Part shown: positions 8,226 through 16,868 of the stretch, piece after piece
How the letters are laid out: each line of letters begins with the position of its first letter
Position numbering within the stretch: position 1 is the first letter of the stretch
Assembly: GCF_002117105.1 (NCBI RefSeq)
Contig: NZ_CP019343.1
Location: forward strand, 1,798,001-1,862,000
DNA: 64,000 bases
Source of the DNA: Oceanicoccus sagamiensis
Lineage (GTDB): Bacteria; Pseudomonadota; Gammaproteobacteria; Pseudomonadales; Dasaniaceae
Direction of reading: 5' to 3'
Position numbers and translations under genes: made by a program
Notes under the pieces: generated by a model
What the model was told of the DNA's origin: nothing
Databases searched by the model: none
The model's input: the letters and a program-made list of their open reading frames with translations, nothing else

Positions 8226-9538
8226 TAGTCTTTGATATAGCTATCCAGTGTTTTATGAAAATGCCTGACCCTTAACTCCTGGTCACCCAAATACATACCC
8301 CTAAACCCTTCGGACTTTAATCCCAATTGATTAATTGAAACATTGTCTGCATCCTGCTGTAGCACATCCGTAATAATATAAGAGATGGGCGTATCGGCAA
8401 TTTGATCGTAACGGACTTTTTCTTTAAAAAACTTTCTCTCACAGGGAATTTGTTGGCCCTCAGGATAATGCACCAATAAAATCAAATCGTAATACATTTT
8501 ATTGGGGTCGGTTTCATGAGGGCGATAGCGGAAACCATTCACACCTTCGGGAAATACATTCATGGCAAAGCCGGGGAAAATAAAATAATGATAAACATCG
8601 GTCAGCTGCTCATCAGTCATATCTTTATAGGGCGCAGTAATATGCGGTTGATCCTGAATACTGCGGCTAAAGGCGGTTTTTGCTTTCCAGACATCCTCCG
8701 GCGCACCTTCATAGGACTCTGCATCCATCCCGTTATAAGCCATCCACTCCTTTAACTCAGGAAACACTTCCGCAGCACCGGTATAGGGTGAGCTTGTAGT
8801 GCCGTATTTATTAATCATCCGGCTATGAATACCGTGCAATTCTATTTTGGCCATCTCATCAGACCATTTTAAAATCTGCGGATGCAGGCCACGGAAATGA
8901 TAACTTTCATTAAAGGCATCACAGGCTACCTTCCAGTTAGAATCCCATAAAAACGTTTTATATTCCAGCAGGCGCATATTTTCAATTTGATAGGGGGCCA
9001 GCTGTTCGGGTAGTTCGCCAAGAAAATCCAATAGCGGTTCGGCCTTGCCATCAAGATTAAACCAAATCCAGCCACCCCAAAAATCAATACGAATTTCCTC
9101 TAGCCCTAACTCCTCTTTAGGCAGGCCGTCTTTAAATTGGGGGAAAGTATCGGGGTTGGGCACACCTTTAATGGTGCCGTCCGTATTATAAGACCAGGCA
9201 TGGAAGGCGCATTTAAAAAATTTGGCGGAGTCACAGGGCTTGCCCATCACCAAACGGTTGCCACGATGCTGGCAGACATTATAAAAGCCGCGAATTTTAT
9301 TATCTTTACCCATTACAAATAAAAACGATTCTTCACCCAGTTCGTGAATCACATAATCGCCGGGGGCATTGATCTCCTCAATCCGTGGGCCAATATTCCA
9401 CACCGTTCGCCACAGCTTCGACCATTCTTGTTTCATATACTCTGGAGAGCTGAATCGGTCAGAGGCAATACGCTCATTGCCTAAATCCGGCAGTGGCGCA
9501 TCAGCATCAATGGACGGGGTAAAATATTTATCAGACAT
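8225..9538 (-). CDS. Rieske non-heme iron ring-hydroxylating oxygenase, alpha subunit
   Basis: Catalytic subunit of a ring-hydroxylating-type oxygenase (437 aa). The Rieske [2Fe-2S] cluster ligands are C89-x-H91 and C110-x2-H113. The mononuclear iron site is the N-E-S-Y-H-F-R-G-L-H segment (H-x4-H), with a C-terminal acidic ligand expected in D-x-x-N after I-T-D-V-L-Q-Q-D. Substrates in this family range from aromatics to steroids and quaternary amines, and the sequence alone does not tell which. No beta subunit, ferredoxin or reductase is encoded nearby, so electron transfer must come from elsewhere. The luciferase-like gene lies 18 bp upstream in the same unit. Confidence 0.85.
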   Translation of the reverse strand: MSDKYFTPSIDADAPLPDLGNERIASDRFSSPEYMKQEWSKLWRTVWNIGPRIEEINAPGDYVIHELGEESFLFVMGKDNKIRGFYNVCQHRGNRLVMGKPCDSAKFFKCAFHAWSYNTDGTIKGVPNPDTFPQFKDGLPKEELGLEEIRIDFWGGWIWFNLDGKAEPLLDFLGELPEQLAPYQIENMRLLEYKTFLWDSNWKVACDAFNESYHFRGLHPQILKWSDEMAKIELHGIHSRMINKYGTTSSPYTGAAEVFPELKEWMAYNGMDAESYEGAPEDVWKAKTAFSRSIQDQPHITAPYKDMTDEQLTDVYHYFIFPGFAMNVFPEGVNGFRYRPHETDPNKMYYDLILLVHYPEGQQIPCERKFFKEKVRYDQIADTPISYIITDVLQQDADNVSINQLGLKSEGFRGMYLGDQELRVRHFHKTLDSYIKD

Positions 9539-9556
9539 GGGTATACCTGTTATTTT

Positions 9557-10474
9557 TTATTGGTTCAGTTCGGAAGCCAAAAAATTTAATGTTCTTTCAT
9601 AGGCTCCGCTATCAGTATCAATCAAGACAGCATTTAAATCGGTCACACCGATATCCTGTAAATGTTGGATTTGCTGGCGTAATGATTGCTCATCACCCAG
9701 CAGTGCCACATCACCTGGGCCATTGGCATTTTCACGGTCAAGCATGGCGCGGTAAGAAGGAATATCGTTATACATCGCCAGTTTTTCATTAACGCCATCG
9801 CGGGCGCTGGCAATATCGTTGGTTAATACAACAGGCATGCCGGCTACAACTCGCGGGGCTGGTTTTGCTGCCGCCTTGGCCGCTGCCATAATGCCCGGCA
9901 CAATATGCTGTTCAATCGTTTTGGGGCCAGTAAGCCATAATGTCGTTCCGTCCGCATAAGTGCCAGCCACCTCCAGCATTTTTGGACCAAGGGCTGCGAC
10001 CAAAACGGGAACCTTATGGGTTTCCGGCATATAAAAGGTGGCGTTGACATTAAAAATATCGCCGCTATAGGCAACCGTGCCTTGTTGTAATAAAGGCATA
10101 ACCACTTGCAGATATTCCCGCATATTATCGGCGGGCTTGCTATACGTTAGCCCCATTTCCTGTTCGATCACATATTTATGCGACAGGCCGACGCCGAGGG
10201 TAAAGCGGCCTTGGCTGGCTGCTGCAGCAGTTAGGGCTTGCTGCGCCATTGCCATCGGGTGGCGGGGGTGACTGGCCACCACAGCGGTGCCCAGTTCAAT
10301 ACGGGAAGTAGCCGCGCCGATGGCAGATAGTACGGTTAAGCCGTCAAAACCGTAAATGGTGGCCATCCACACACTATCAAAGCCCAGTTGCTCATAGCGC
10401 TGTGCTTCTTTAATTAATCCGCTCATTGTCGGGTCAGGGTCAAAACCGGAACCGGTCATAATGCCCATTCGCAT
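9557..10474 (-). CDS. LLM-class (luciferase-like) flavin/F420 oxidoreductase
   Basis: A 305-residue TIM-barrel protein of the bacterial luciferase-like superfamily. Landmarks are M-R-M-G-I-M at the N-terminus, A-Q-R-Y-E-Q-L-G-F-D-S-V-W, the I-E-L-G-T-A-V strand, Q-A-L-T-A-A-A-A-S-Q-G-R, L-G-V-G-L-S-H, and later A-A-L-G-P-K-M-L. These are typical of the F420-dependent-annotated subfamily, but in proteobacteria such proteins may use FMN. It is the promoter-proximal gene of the unit with the Rieske oxygenase, which suggests a shared oxidation pathway. The substrate is unknown. Confidence 0.82.
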   Translation of the reverse strand: MRMGIMTGSGFDPDPTMSGLIKEAQRYEQLGFDSVWMATIYGFDGLTVLSAIGAATSRIELGTAVVASHPRHPMAMAQQALTAAAASQGRFTLGVGLSHKYVIEQEMGLTYSKPADNMREYLQVVMPLLQQGTVAYSGDIFNVNATFYMPETHKVPVLVAALGPKMLEVAGTYADGTTLWLTGPKTIEQHIVPGIMAAAKAAAKPAPRVVAGMPVVLTNDIASARDGVNEKLAMYNDIPSYRAMLDRENANGPGDVALLGDEQSLRQQIQHLQDIGVTDLNAVLIDTDSGAYERTLNFLASELNQ

Positions 10475-10623
10475 AAGCTAACCTCTCAAGCTGTCGTTAT
10501 TATTCTATGAAACACCGCTCTGGCCAGAAATGATACTTTATAAATAGTTTTGGCCGATACGGTATGAATTTTTATTGTTAGAATAACGGCTAATCACGTT
10601 ATACAAATCCAAAGGAAATTACC

Positions 10624-11436
10624 ATGGCCGAAGACAAAATTCTTTATCGCGTCGAAGATAATATTGCGGTGATCACTTTAAATCGGCCCAAGCAGCGCAA
10701 CGCCCAGGATCTTGACTTGATTTTACAATTGGATGCCGCCTGGACCCGTGCCGCGGAAGATAAGGATGTTAAAGTCATCGTGCTTAATGCCAATGGCCCA
10801 CATTTTTCTGCCGGCCATGATATTACTCAAGAAGCGATGGACCAGGCTCCGGTAGATTGGCAGGGTGAAGTGATTGCCGACCTCTATCATTCAGAAACCA
10901 AACACTATATTGACCTTGGCCGTAAGTGGCGCAATATTCCCAAGCCTTCTATTGCCGCAGTACAAGGCGCTTGCATTGCCGCTGGCCTAATGTTGATCTG
11001 GCCCTGCGATTTAATTATTGCCGCCGATGATGCCCGCTTTAGCGATCCGGTAGTTATGATGGGTATCGGCGGTGTTGAATACCATGGTCATACCTGGGAG
11101 TTTGGTGCGCGCAAAGCCAAGGAATTATTATTTACCAGCGACTCGGTAGATGCCGCCACAGCGGAGCAGTTAGGTATGGTGAATAAGGTGGTGGCTGTTG
11201 ACGAACTGAATAATGAAACCATGGCCATGGCCGCTAAAATTGCACAAAAGCCAGCCTTTGGTTTAGCGATGGCCAAGCGCGCCGTTAATCGCACGCTGGA
11301 TATTATGGGGCAGGATAATGCCATAGAGCAGGTGTTTGATATTCACCAGCTGGGCCATGGCAATGCACAGTCCTATACAGGCCAACCGATTATGGTTGAC
11401 CTTGGTGGGATGAAAAAAGGTTTAAAGGATTCCTGA
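10624..11436 (+). CDS. Enoyl-CoA hydratase/isomerase family protein
   Basis: A crotonase-fold protein of 270 residues. The first oxyanion-hole segment is H-F-S-A-G-H-D-I (about residues 59-66) and the second is V-Q-G-A-C-I-A-A-G-L-M-L (about residues 116-127). The position usually filled by a catalytic Glu/Asp pair shows G-I-G-G-V-E-Y-H-G-H, so the precise reaction is uncertain. It is transcribed divergently from the luciferase-like gene across 149 bp, and a well-placed AAGGAA ribosome site precedes the ATG. It probably acts in the same CoA-ester degradation pathway. Confidence 0.85.
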   Translation: MAEDKILYRVEDNIAVITLNRPKQRNAQDLDLILQLDAAWTRAAEDKDVKVIVLNANGPHFSAGHDITQEAMDQAPVDWQGEVIADLYHSETKHYIDLGRKWRNIPKPSIAAVQGACIAAGLMLIWPCDLIIAADDARFSDPVVMMGIGGVEYHGHTWEFGARKAKELLFTSDSVDAATAEQLGMVNKVVAVDELNNETMAMAAKIAQKPAFGLAMAKRAVNRTLDIMGQDNAIEQVFDIHQLGHGNAQSYTGQPIMVDLGGMKKGLKDS

Positions 11437-11443
11437 CACACTG

Positions 11444-11512
11444 TAGGGTGGATTATAATCCACCTGTTTTGAATGTTCGGCGTTACGGTTTGGTGGATTA
11501 TAATCCACCCTA
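11444..11512. repeat. REP/BIME-like inverted pair of palindromes
   Basis: Two copies of the perfect 18-bp palindrome GGTGGATTATAATCCACC lie at 11447-11464 and 11492-11509. Each is extended outward by TAGG or CCTA, so the whole 69-bp unit is itself an inverted repeat. It ends directly at the arsH stop codon. The same sequence recurs at 33.7, 46.8 and 63.0 kb. It could also act as a transcriptional barrier between two convergent genes. Confidence 0.8.
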
Positions 11513-12220
11513 CTATGCTCTTTGATTAACCCGTGCCATTAACGCTTCGGCGGATTCTTTGCGTTCTGAATAACGGTCAACCAAAAACTCTGCATTGCCC
11601 CGGGTTAGCAAAGTAAATTTAACTAACTCCTCCATCACATCGACAATACGGTTATAAAAGCCCGAGTCTTTCATTCGGTCATCGTCATCAAACTCCAGCC
11701 AGGCTTTTGCTACAGACGATTGATTGGGGATCGTTATCATCCGCATCCAGCGGCCAAGTACTCTTAATTGATTAACGGTATTAAACGATTGTGAGCCGCC
11801 CTCAACTTGCATCACCGCCAGAGTTTTACCCTGAGTTGGGCGTACAGCACCAATACTGAGTGGCACCCAATCAATTTGCGCTTTCATAATCGCAGTCATT
11901 GAACCGTGGCGCTCTGGGGAACACCACACTTGCCCTTCAGACCAGGTCATTAACTCACGCAACTCTTGAACCTTGGGGTGGCTTTCATCTTCATCATCCG
12001 GTAACGGTAAACCGGAAGGGTCAAAGATACGGGTTTCACAGCCCAGCTCCCGTAAAACCCGTGCGCTTTCCTCAACCACTAAGCGGCTATAGGAGCGTTC
12101 TCTTAGCGATCCGTATAACAGTAAAATTTTTGGCGCGTGATCAACTTCACTGCCGTTGGATAATGTATCCTGCAAGTCCGTATTTAACAGGGATAACTCC
12201 AAATTGGGCATATCATTCAT
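11513..12220 (-). CDS. arsH: Arsenical resistance protein ArsH (NADPH-FMN reductase)
   Basis: ArsH is an FMN-dependent oxidoreductase that oxidises trivalent organoarsenicals. The 235-residue length fits. The flavodoxin-like phosphate loop [12 protein letters not shown] is at about residues 34-45, and the [16 protein letters not shown] motif specific to ArsH follows near residue 103. The last gene of arsR-arsC-acr3-arsH, it starts 13 bp after acr3, with an AAAGG ribosome site. Confidence 0.93.
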   Translation of the reverse strand: MNDMPNLELSLLNTDLQDTLSNGSEVDHAPKILLLYGSLRERSYSRLVVEESARVLRELGCETRIFDPSGLPLPDDEDESHPKVQELRELMTWSEGQVWCSPERHGSMTAIMKAQIDWVPLSIGAVRPTQGKTLAVMQVEGGSQSFNTVNQLRVLGRWMRMITIPNQSSVAKAWLEFDDDDRMKDSGFYNRIVDVMEELVKFTLLTRGNAEFLVDRYSERKESAEALMARVNQRA

Positions 12221-12232
12221 AACATCATACCT

Positions 12233-13240
12233 TTAACTTTGCGGAAACCAGTGGCGGGTTTTATTGGCAAATTTAACCAGCGATAACATCACCGGTACTT
12301 CAACCAATACGCCAACAACAGTAGCTAAGGCTGCACCTGAGTGGAGTCCAAATAATGAAATAGCAACAGCGACAGCCAGCTCAAAAAAATTGCTGGTGCC
12401 AATCAGTGCTGCCGGGGCCGCTACATTATGTGTTAGTCGAATATAGCGGGCTGCAAAGTAAGCAATAAAGAAAATGCCATAGCTCTGGATAATCAGCGGT
12501 ATGGCAATCATAAAAATACTTTGCGGTTTTTCTAAAATGGTTTCAGCCTGAAACCCAAATAATAATAATACGGTAGCTAATAAACCCACAACGGACAAAG
12601 GTTTTAGGCTATCGACAAAACCGGAGATTTGGTTGTGCATAAAGCGCCGAGTCAGATAACCGGCAGCCAGTGGTAACACCACATACAACGCTACTGATAG
12701 CAACAAGGTTTCCCAGGGTACCGTAATATCGGTGACACCCAATAGAAAAGCCGTAATCGGTGCAAAGGCAAAAACCATAATAATGTCATTGACGGATACC
12801 TGTACTAATGTGTAGTTGGGGTCGCCTTTGGTTAACTGGCTCCAGACAAACACCATTGCAGTACAGGGCGCAACACCTAACAAAATCATCCCGGCAATAT
12901 ATTCATTGGCGGTTTCAGGATTAACAAAATCGGCAAAAATAAAATGGAAAAATAACCAGCCCAGAGCAGCCATCGTAAAGGGTTTGATAATCCAGTTAAC
13001 GATCAGGGTCAGAATTAAACCCTTAGGCTTTTTACCGACATCTTTAATCGCCGCAAAATCCACCTGAATCATCATGGGGTAAATCATCAGCCAGATCAGT
13101 ACCGCTATCAGCAAATTGACATGGGCATATTCCCAATTGGCGACCATGGCAAAAGCGGCGGGGAAAAAATTACCCAGCACTACGCCGGCCATAATACTCA
13201 AACCAACCCACAGGCTTAGATAGCGTTCGAACATCCCCAT
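12233..13240 (-). CDS. acr3: Arsenite efflux permease, ACR3 family
   Basis: A ten-span inner-membrane permease (335 aa) that extrudes arsenite using the proton motive force. The opening F-E-R-Y-L-S-L-W-V and the [11 protein letters not shown] segment, which holds the functionally important Cys of ACR3 proteins, are visible. So is the later [18 protein letters not shown] motif. Its ATG overlaps the arsC stop codon (TAATG), indicating translational coupling of reductase and pump. Confidence 0.93.
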   Translation of the reverse strand: MGMFERYLSLWVGLSIMAGVVLGNFFPAAFAMVANWEYAHVNLLIAVLIWLMIYPMMIQVDFAAIKDVGKKPKGLILTLIVNWIIKPFTMAALGWLFFHFIFADFVNPETANEYIAGMILLGVAPCTAMVFVWSQLTKGDPNYTLVQVSVNDIIMVFAFAPITAFLLGVTDITVPWETLLLSVALYVVLPLAAGYLTRRFMHNQISGFVDSLKPLSVVGLLATVLLLFGFQAETILEKPQSIFMIAIPLIIQSYGIFFIAYFAARYIRLTHNVAAPAALIGTSNFFELAVAVAISLFGLHSGAALATVVGVLVEVPVMLSLVKFANKTRHWFPQS

Positions 13241-13710
13241 TAGTTTTCTCCCAAAGCATTAAAGACCGCCGACAGTTGCTGCTGATCCATCCTGTCTAAG
13301 TTATGGCCTAATAATGTTTCAATACGTGTGTGTAATGTAGCGATAGTTTGTCTAAATGCATCGGCAATTTCCTGTTCGCTGCCGTCGACACTGGACGGGT
13401 CTGTAAGCCCCCAGTGCACTTTAATCGACTGCCCAAACCAGACCGGGCAGGCTTCACCGGCGGCGGCGTCACAGACCGTAATCACAATATCCGGTTGCCA
13501 GCTTTCATGTTCATCCCAGGATTGACTGGATAAACCCGCGGTGGAGATATTGGCCTCTGCCAGATACTTTAAGGAGAGCGGGTGGACTTCGCCAACCGGT
13601 TGGCTGCCTGCGGATTTTGCTAGCAGCTGGCCACAGCCAAGATGGTTGGTGATAGCCTCTGCCAAAATACTGCGGCAGCGATTATGGGTGCAAATAAACA
13701 GCAGTTTCAT
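13240..13710 (-). CDS. arsC: Arsenate reductase ArsC, LMW-phosphatase type
   Basis: Reduces arsenate to arsenite using the low-molecular-weight tyrosine phosphatase fold (156 aa). The P-loop C-T-H-N-R-C-R-S gives C7-x5-R13. The resolving cysteines are C80 and C88, matching the C10/C82/C89 triad of thioredoxin-coupled enzymes apart from one extra residue between the last two. The general acid Asp is in L-T-D-P-S-S-V-D-G. The product is passed to the ACR3 pump encoded immediately downstream. Confidence 0.93.
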   Translation of the reverse strand: MKLLFICTHNRCRSILAEAITNHLGCGQLLAKSAGSQPVGEVHPLSLKYLAEANISTAGLSSQSWDEHESWQPDIVITVCDAAAGEACPVWFGQSIKVHWGLTDPSSVDGSEQEIADAFRQTIATLHTRIETLLGHNLDRMDQQQLSAVFNALGEN

Positions 13711-13726
13711 TAATTAGCCTCCGGTA

Positions 13727-14083
13727 CTAGCAGCATTGCTGCTTGCGTTCAGGGCGGTCACCCATGGTGCAAATCAGCTGATGGGCGCTATGGAAATAAA
13801 CTGGGTTATGCTCGGCGGTGGTTTGAATAACAGCCCTGGCCCAGTTGGGTAGGGAGGGGCTGAGACTATAGAAAATCCACTGGCCTTCACGACGATCTTC
13901 AAGCAGCCCACACTCCCGGAGCTGGGCCAGATGGCGGGATACTTTAGGCTGGCTGACTTGCAGGGCTTCAGTTAGCTCGCAGACACAGAGCTCTTTTTCC
14001 CGGGCAATCAGCAGCAGGGACTTAAGCCGAGTGTCATCGGCAAGGCATTTATAGAATATTAGTGGGTCCATTGACATCACCAT
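13727..14083 (-). CDS. arsR: ArsR arsenite-responsive repressor
   Basis: A winged-helix repressor of 118 residues. The metalloid site E-L-C-V-C-E-L (C33, C35) lies in the third helix, as in E. coli ArsR. The recognition helix V-S-Q-P-K-V-S-R-H-L-A-Q-L follows, and a Cys pair ends the protein. Several in-frame ATG codons cluster at the start (14083, 14074, 14068); family alignment favours the D-P-L-I-F-Y region beginning just after the last one. It is the first gene of the ars operon and should repress its own promoter. Confidence 0.92.
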   Translation of the reverse strand: MVMSMDPLIFYKCLADDTRLKSLLLIAREKELCVCELTEALQVSQPKVSRHLAQLRECGLLEDRREGQWIFYSLSPSLPNWARAVIQTTAEHNPVYFHSAHQLICTMGDRPERKQQCC

Positions 14084-14136
14084 ATATGGAAAAACAAATA
14101 TATGGCTATTGTTATATATGGATTTTCATATGTCAA
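14082..14136 (-). promoter_or_regulatory. ars promoter with three ATATATGG repeats
   Basis: On the minus strand TTGACA (plus 14131-14136, perfect -35) and AACAAT (plus 14108-14113, 4/6 -10) are 17 bp apart. ATATATGG occurs on the plus strand at 14082-14089, 14098-14105 and 14114-14121, exactly 16 bp apart. The repeats lie between the -35 and -10, just downstream of the -10, and over the start codon. They are good candidates for ArsR operator half-sites. Confidence 0.65.
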
Positions 14137-14152
14137 TGGCGCTGGTTTGCGG

Positions 14153-15301
14153 TTATTTACCAGGTAGGGTTCCCATGCCTTTGGCGATAATGCTCAGCAT
14201 CGTTTCATCGGTGCCGCCGCCAATAGAGACCAGTCGCCCATCTCGGTAGAGGCGAGAAACCGGGTTATCCCACATAAAGCCCATACCACCCCAATATTGC
14301 AAACAGCTATCGGCGACTTCGCGAGTTAGCCGGCCGACTTTGAGTTTTGCCATTGAGGCTAATTGGGTGACGTCTTCTCCGGCTACATAGAGATCTGCCG
14401 CGCGATAAAATAAAGCGCGCAGGGCTTCTACCTCTGTTTGCAATTCGGCAAGGCGGAAGTGAACCACCTGGTTGTCCAGAATAGGTTTGCCAAAGGCTTC
14501 CCGTTCGCGGCAGTACTCGATGGTTTGCTGGATAGCTCTGTCCATGGGCGGCACACAGCTAATGGTAGACAGGCGTTCTTCCTGAAACTGCATCATTTGG
14601 TAAGTAAAGCCCATGCCTTCTTCGCCAATCAAATAGCGCTGCGGAACCCGCACATTATCTAAAAAGACCTGAGCGGTATCCGAGGAGCGCATCCCCAGTT
14701 TGTCCAGTTTCTCGCTCAGGCTAAACCCAGGGGTGTTGGTAGGCACAATAATCAGTGATTTATTGCGGTGCTTATTGTCGTCAGAGGTATTGGCCAGCAA
14801 GCAAATCCAGTCGGCCTGAGTGGAATTGGTTATCCACATTTTGCTGCCGTTAATAATATAGTCATCGCCATCTTTTTTGGCGGTGGTTTTAATCGCCGCC
14901 ACATCCGATCCGCCGCTGGTTTCACTAACCGCTATTGAGGCGACCATCTCCCCGGTAATCGCCGGAACCAAAAACTCACGCCTTAGCTCATCGCTACCAA
15001 AGCGGGCCAGAGCGGGAGTGGCCATAGAGGTTTGCACATCAATCGCCAGCTTAACGCCACCGCAGTGCACATGCCCCAGCGTTTCATTCATTAACATGGC
15101 ATAACTGTAATCCAGACCAAGGCCGCCGTAGGCCTCGGGCTTATCAATACCCAGCAGGCCAAGGTCCCCCATTTTCTTCATCAGCTTATGGAGTGGGGTC
15201 AGCCCCTCTCGCTCCCATTCATCGACATAGGGGTTAATCTCCTTGTCGATAAAGTTCATGATGGTGCGCTGTATTTCGAGGTGCTGTTCGGTGAGTTGCA
15301 T
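14153..15301 (-). CDS. Acyl-CoA dehydrogenase
   Basis: An FAD-dependent acyl-CoA dehydrogenase of 382 residues that forms an alpha-beta double bond in an acyl-CoA. Flavin-site motifs are A-I-A-V-S-E-T-S-G-G-S-D (about residue 124) and K-M-W-I-T-N-S (about residue 153). R-E-A-F-G-K and W-G-G-M-G-F follow. The catalytic-base region near the C-terminus reads G-G-G-T-D-E-T, as in enzymes for branched or terpenoid acyl groups such as AtuD; that specificity is only suggestive. It is divergent from the TetR gene, with a perfect palindromic operator between them. Confidence 0.88.
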   Translation of the reverse strand: MQLTEQHLEIQRTIMNFIDKEINPYVDEWEREGLTPLHKLMKKMGDLGLLGIDKPEAYGGLGLDYSYAMLMNETLGHVHCGGVKLAIDVQTSMATPALARFGSDELRREFLVPAITGEMVASIAVSETSGGSDVAAIKTTAKKDGDDYIINGSKMWITNSTQADWICLLANTSDDNKHRNKSLIIVPTNTPGFSLSEKLDKLGMRSSDTAQVFLDNVRVPQRYLIGEEGMGFTYQMMQFQEERLSTISCVPPMDRAIQQTIEYCREREAFGKPILDNQVVHFRLAELQTEVEALRALFYRAADLYVAGEDVTQLASMAKLKVGRLTREVADSCLQYWGGMGFMWDNPVSRLYRDGRLVSIGGGTDETMLSIIAKGMGTLPGK

Positions 15302-15403
15302 GGTGTCTGTCCTGGTTTATCGATGTGGTTTATCGGCGGTTTATCGATGTGAGTTATCGGTGTTATAGCGAGTGGCAGCAGGAATAGGCCTGAGGCAAAA
15401 GGT

Positions 15404-15423
15404 TACCAAGCAAGCGCTTGGTA
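15404..15423. promoter_or_regulatory. Palindromic operator in divergent region
   Basis: TACCAAGC and GCTTGGTA form a perfect 8-bp inverted repeat with a 4-bp spacer (AAGC). It lies 103 bp before the acyl-CoA dehydrogenase start and 53 bp before the TetR start. Size, symmetry and position fit a TetR-dimer operator controlling both directions. Confidence 0.7.
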
Positions 15424-15475
15424 TGTAAAGTGAATAATATTGTGTATGATAACTGCTCTTAAAGCAGGTTTGACT

Positions 15476-16086
15476 ATGAAGCATTTAGACACATTGATCG
15501 ATCAGGGGCAACTGACCGACCCCGATAGTGCCAAAGGGCGCTTGCTGTCTGGCGCTGCCCATCTATTTCGGGAAAAAGGCTACGAGCGCACCACGGTACG
15601 TGATATTGCCAATGAAATCGGCATTCAATCCGGCAGCCTATTCCACCATTATAAAAGCAAAGAAGAGATTTTAAAGGCGGTAATGACGGATGCCGTCATT
15701 TATAACACCGAAAAAATGCGCGCAGCAGTAGCGGGGCCGAGGGTCCAAAAGAGCAGTTGTTGGCCTGTATCCGCTGTGAGCTGGCCTCTATCCATTCCTC
15801 TGATACCGTTGAGGCCATGAGCGTGCTGGTCTCAGAATGGCGCAGTCTGTCTGCAGCCAACCAGCAGGATATCTTAGAGCTGCGGGCTATTTATGAGCAG
15901 TCCTGGATTAATGCCCTCACCGCAGCGAAAGAACAGGGGCTGGTTAGCGGTGATGTATTTATTCTGCGCCGCTTTCTAACCGGTGCCCTTAACTGGACGA
16001 CAAACTGGTACAAATTGGATGGCGGTCTTAGCCTTGAAGATTTAGCGACAGAAGCTTTGCAGCTTGCACTGGGTGTTGGCGAATGA
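15476..16086 (+). pseudogene. TetR family regulator, frameshifted at a G run
   Basis: The N-terminal half (from ATG 15476) has a typical TetR DNA-binding domain: G-Y-E-R-T-T-V-R-D-I-A-N-E-I-G-I followed by S-G-S-L-F-H-H-Y-K-S-K. After A-V-A-G the frame shifts. The C-terminal ligand domain continues in another frame as A-E-G-P-K-E-Q-L-L-A-C-I to the stop at 16086. Adding one G to the GGGG at 15733-15736 restores a continuous protein of about 203 residues. An in-frame upstream ATG at 15440 gives an unusual extension. Sequence error is at least as likely as true inactivation. It overlaps the next gene by four bases. Confidence 0.8.
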
Positions 16087-16838
16087 CGATGTTAGCAGGG
16101 CGCGTTGCTCTGGTCGTCGGAGCCAGTAGCGGTATTGGCAAATCCATCGCGATTAAGCTGGCAAGTCATGGCGCAAAAGTCGTGCTCGCATCCCGTCGTC
16201 AGATGGAAGGCGACAAGGTCGTTGCCGAGATTACCGCGCTGGGTGGTGAGGCCTGTTTTATTGCCGCCGATGTGACCAGTAGCGAATCGATAAAGAACTT
16301 ACTGGCACAAACCGTTAGCACCTACGGCGGCCTTGATATCGCTGTTAATAATGCCGGTATCGAAGGCAGTACGTTTGTGCCCACCGCCGACTATGATGAA
16401 GCCACCTTTGATGCGGTGATCAATACTAACGTTACCGGTGTATGGCGTTGCATGAAATACCAAATTCCGCAGTTAAATCATCAAGGGGTGATTGTTAATA
16501 TGTCATCTATTGCGGGTCTTCGTGGTAATGAAATGATGGGCTGTGCCTATAGTGCCAGCAAACATGCAATTATCGGCTTAACCAAAACCGCTGCCCGGGA
16601 ATATGCGGCACAGGGTATTCGTATTAATGCGATTTGCCCCGGCGTTATAAAAACAGATATTGCCGAACGCAGTTTACTGCATGATGAAATATTAAAACGA
16701 CGGGTAGAAAAATTACATCCCATTGGCCGTTTAGGTGAAGTAGATGAAGTGGCAGAGTCGGTGTTGTGGATGGTGTCCGATCAATCTTCATTTATGACTG
16801 GGCATGCCATGGTGCTGGATGGCGGCGTTACCGCTTAA
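16083..16838 (+). CDS. SDR family oxidoreductase
   Basis: A classical short-chain dehydrogenase/reductase of 251 residues. The NAD(P) motif G-A-S-S-G-I-G lies near residue 13, N-N-A-G near residue 90, and the catalytic Ser in N-M-S-S-I-A-G. The catalytic Tyr and Lys lie in Y-S-A-S-K, and the C-terminal pattern G-x-x-x-V-L-D-G-G is present. The Arg in S-R-R after the second strand suggests NADP preference. ATG 16083 overlaps the TetR stop (ATGA); ATG 16089 is an alternative. It probably oxidises a hydroxyacyl-CoA or ring alcohol in the adjacent pathway. Confidence 0.87.
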   Translation: MTMLAGRVALVVGASSGIGKSIAIKLASHGAKVVLASRRQMEGDKVVAEITALGGEACFIAADVTSSESIKNLLAQTVSTYGGLDIAVNNAGIEGSTFVPTADYDEATFDAVINTNVTGVWRCMKYQIPQLNHQGVIVNMSSIAGLRGNEMMGCAYSASKHAIIGLTKTAAREYAAQGIRINAICPGVIKTDIAERSLLHDEILKRRVEKLHPIGRLGEVDEVAESVLWMVSDQSSFMTGHAMVLDGGVTA

Positions 16839-16868
16839 TTAAAATAATAAGTTGATGGAGGCAGTGAC

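Noticed and set aside
11444-11512. Paired palindromes as a CRISPR array or attachment site
   Set aside because: Only two repeats occur per locus, in inverted rather than direct orientation, with no cas or integrase genes nearby.
12233-14136. ars operon as part of a mobile island
   Set aside because: No integrase, transposase, direct repeats or tRNA junction flanks it; only a REP-like element is adjacent, which is also found at housekeeping loci.
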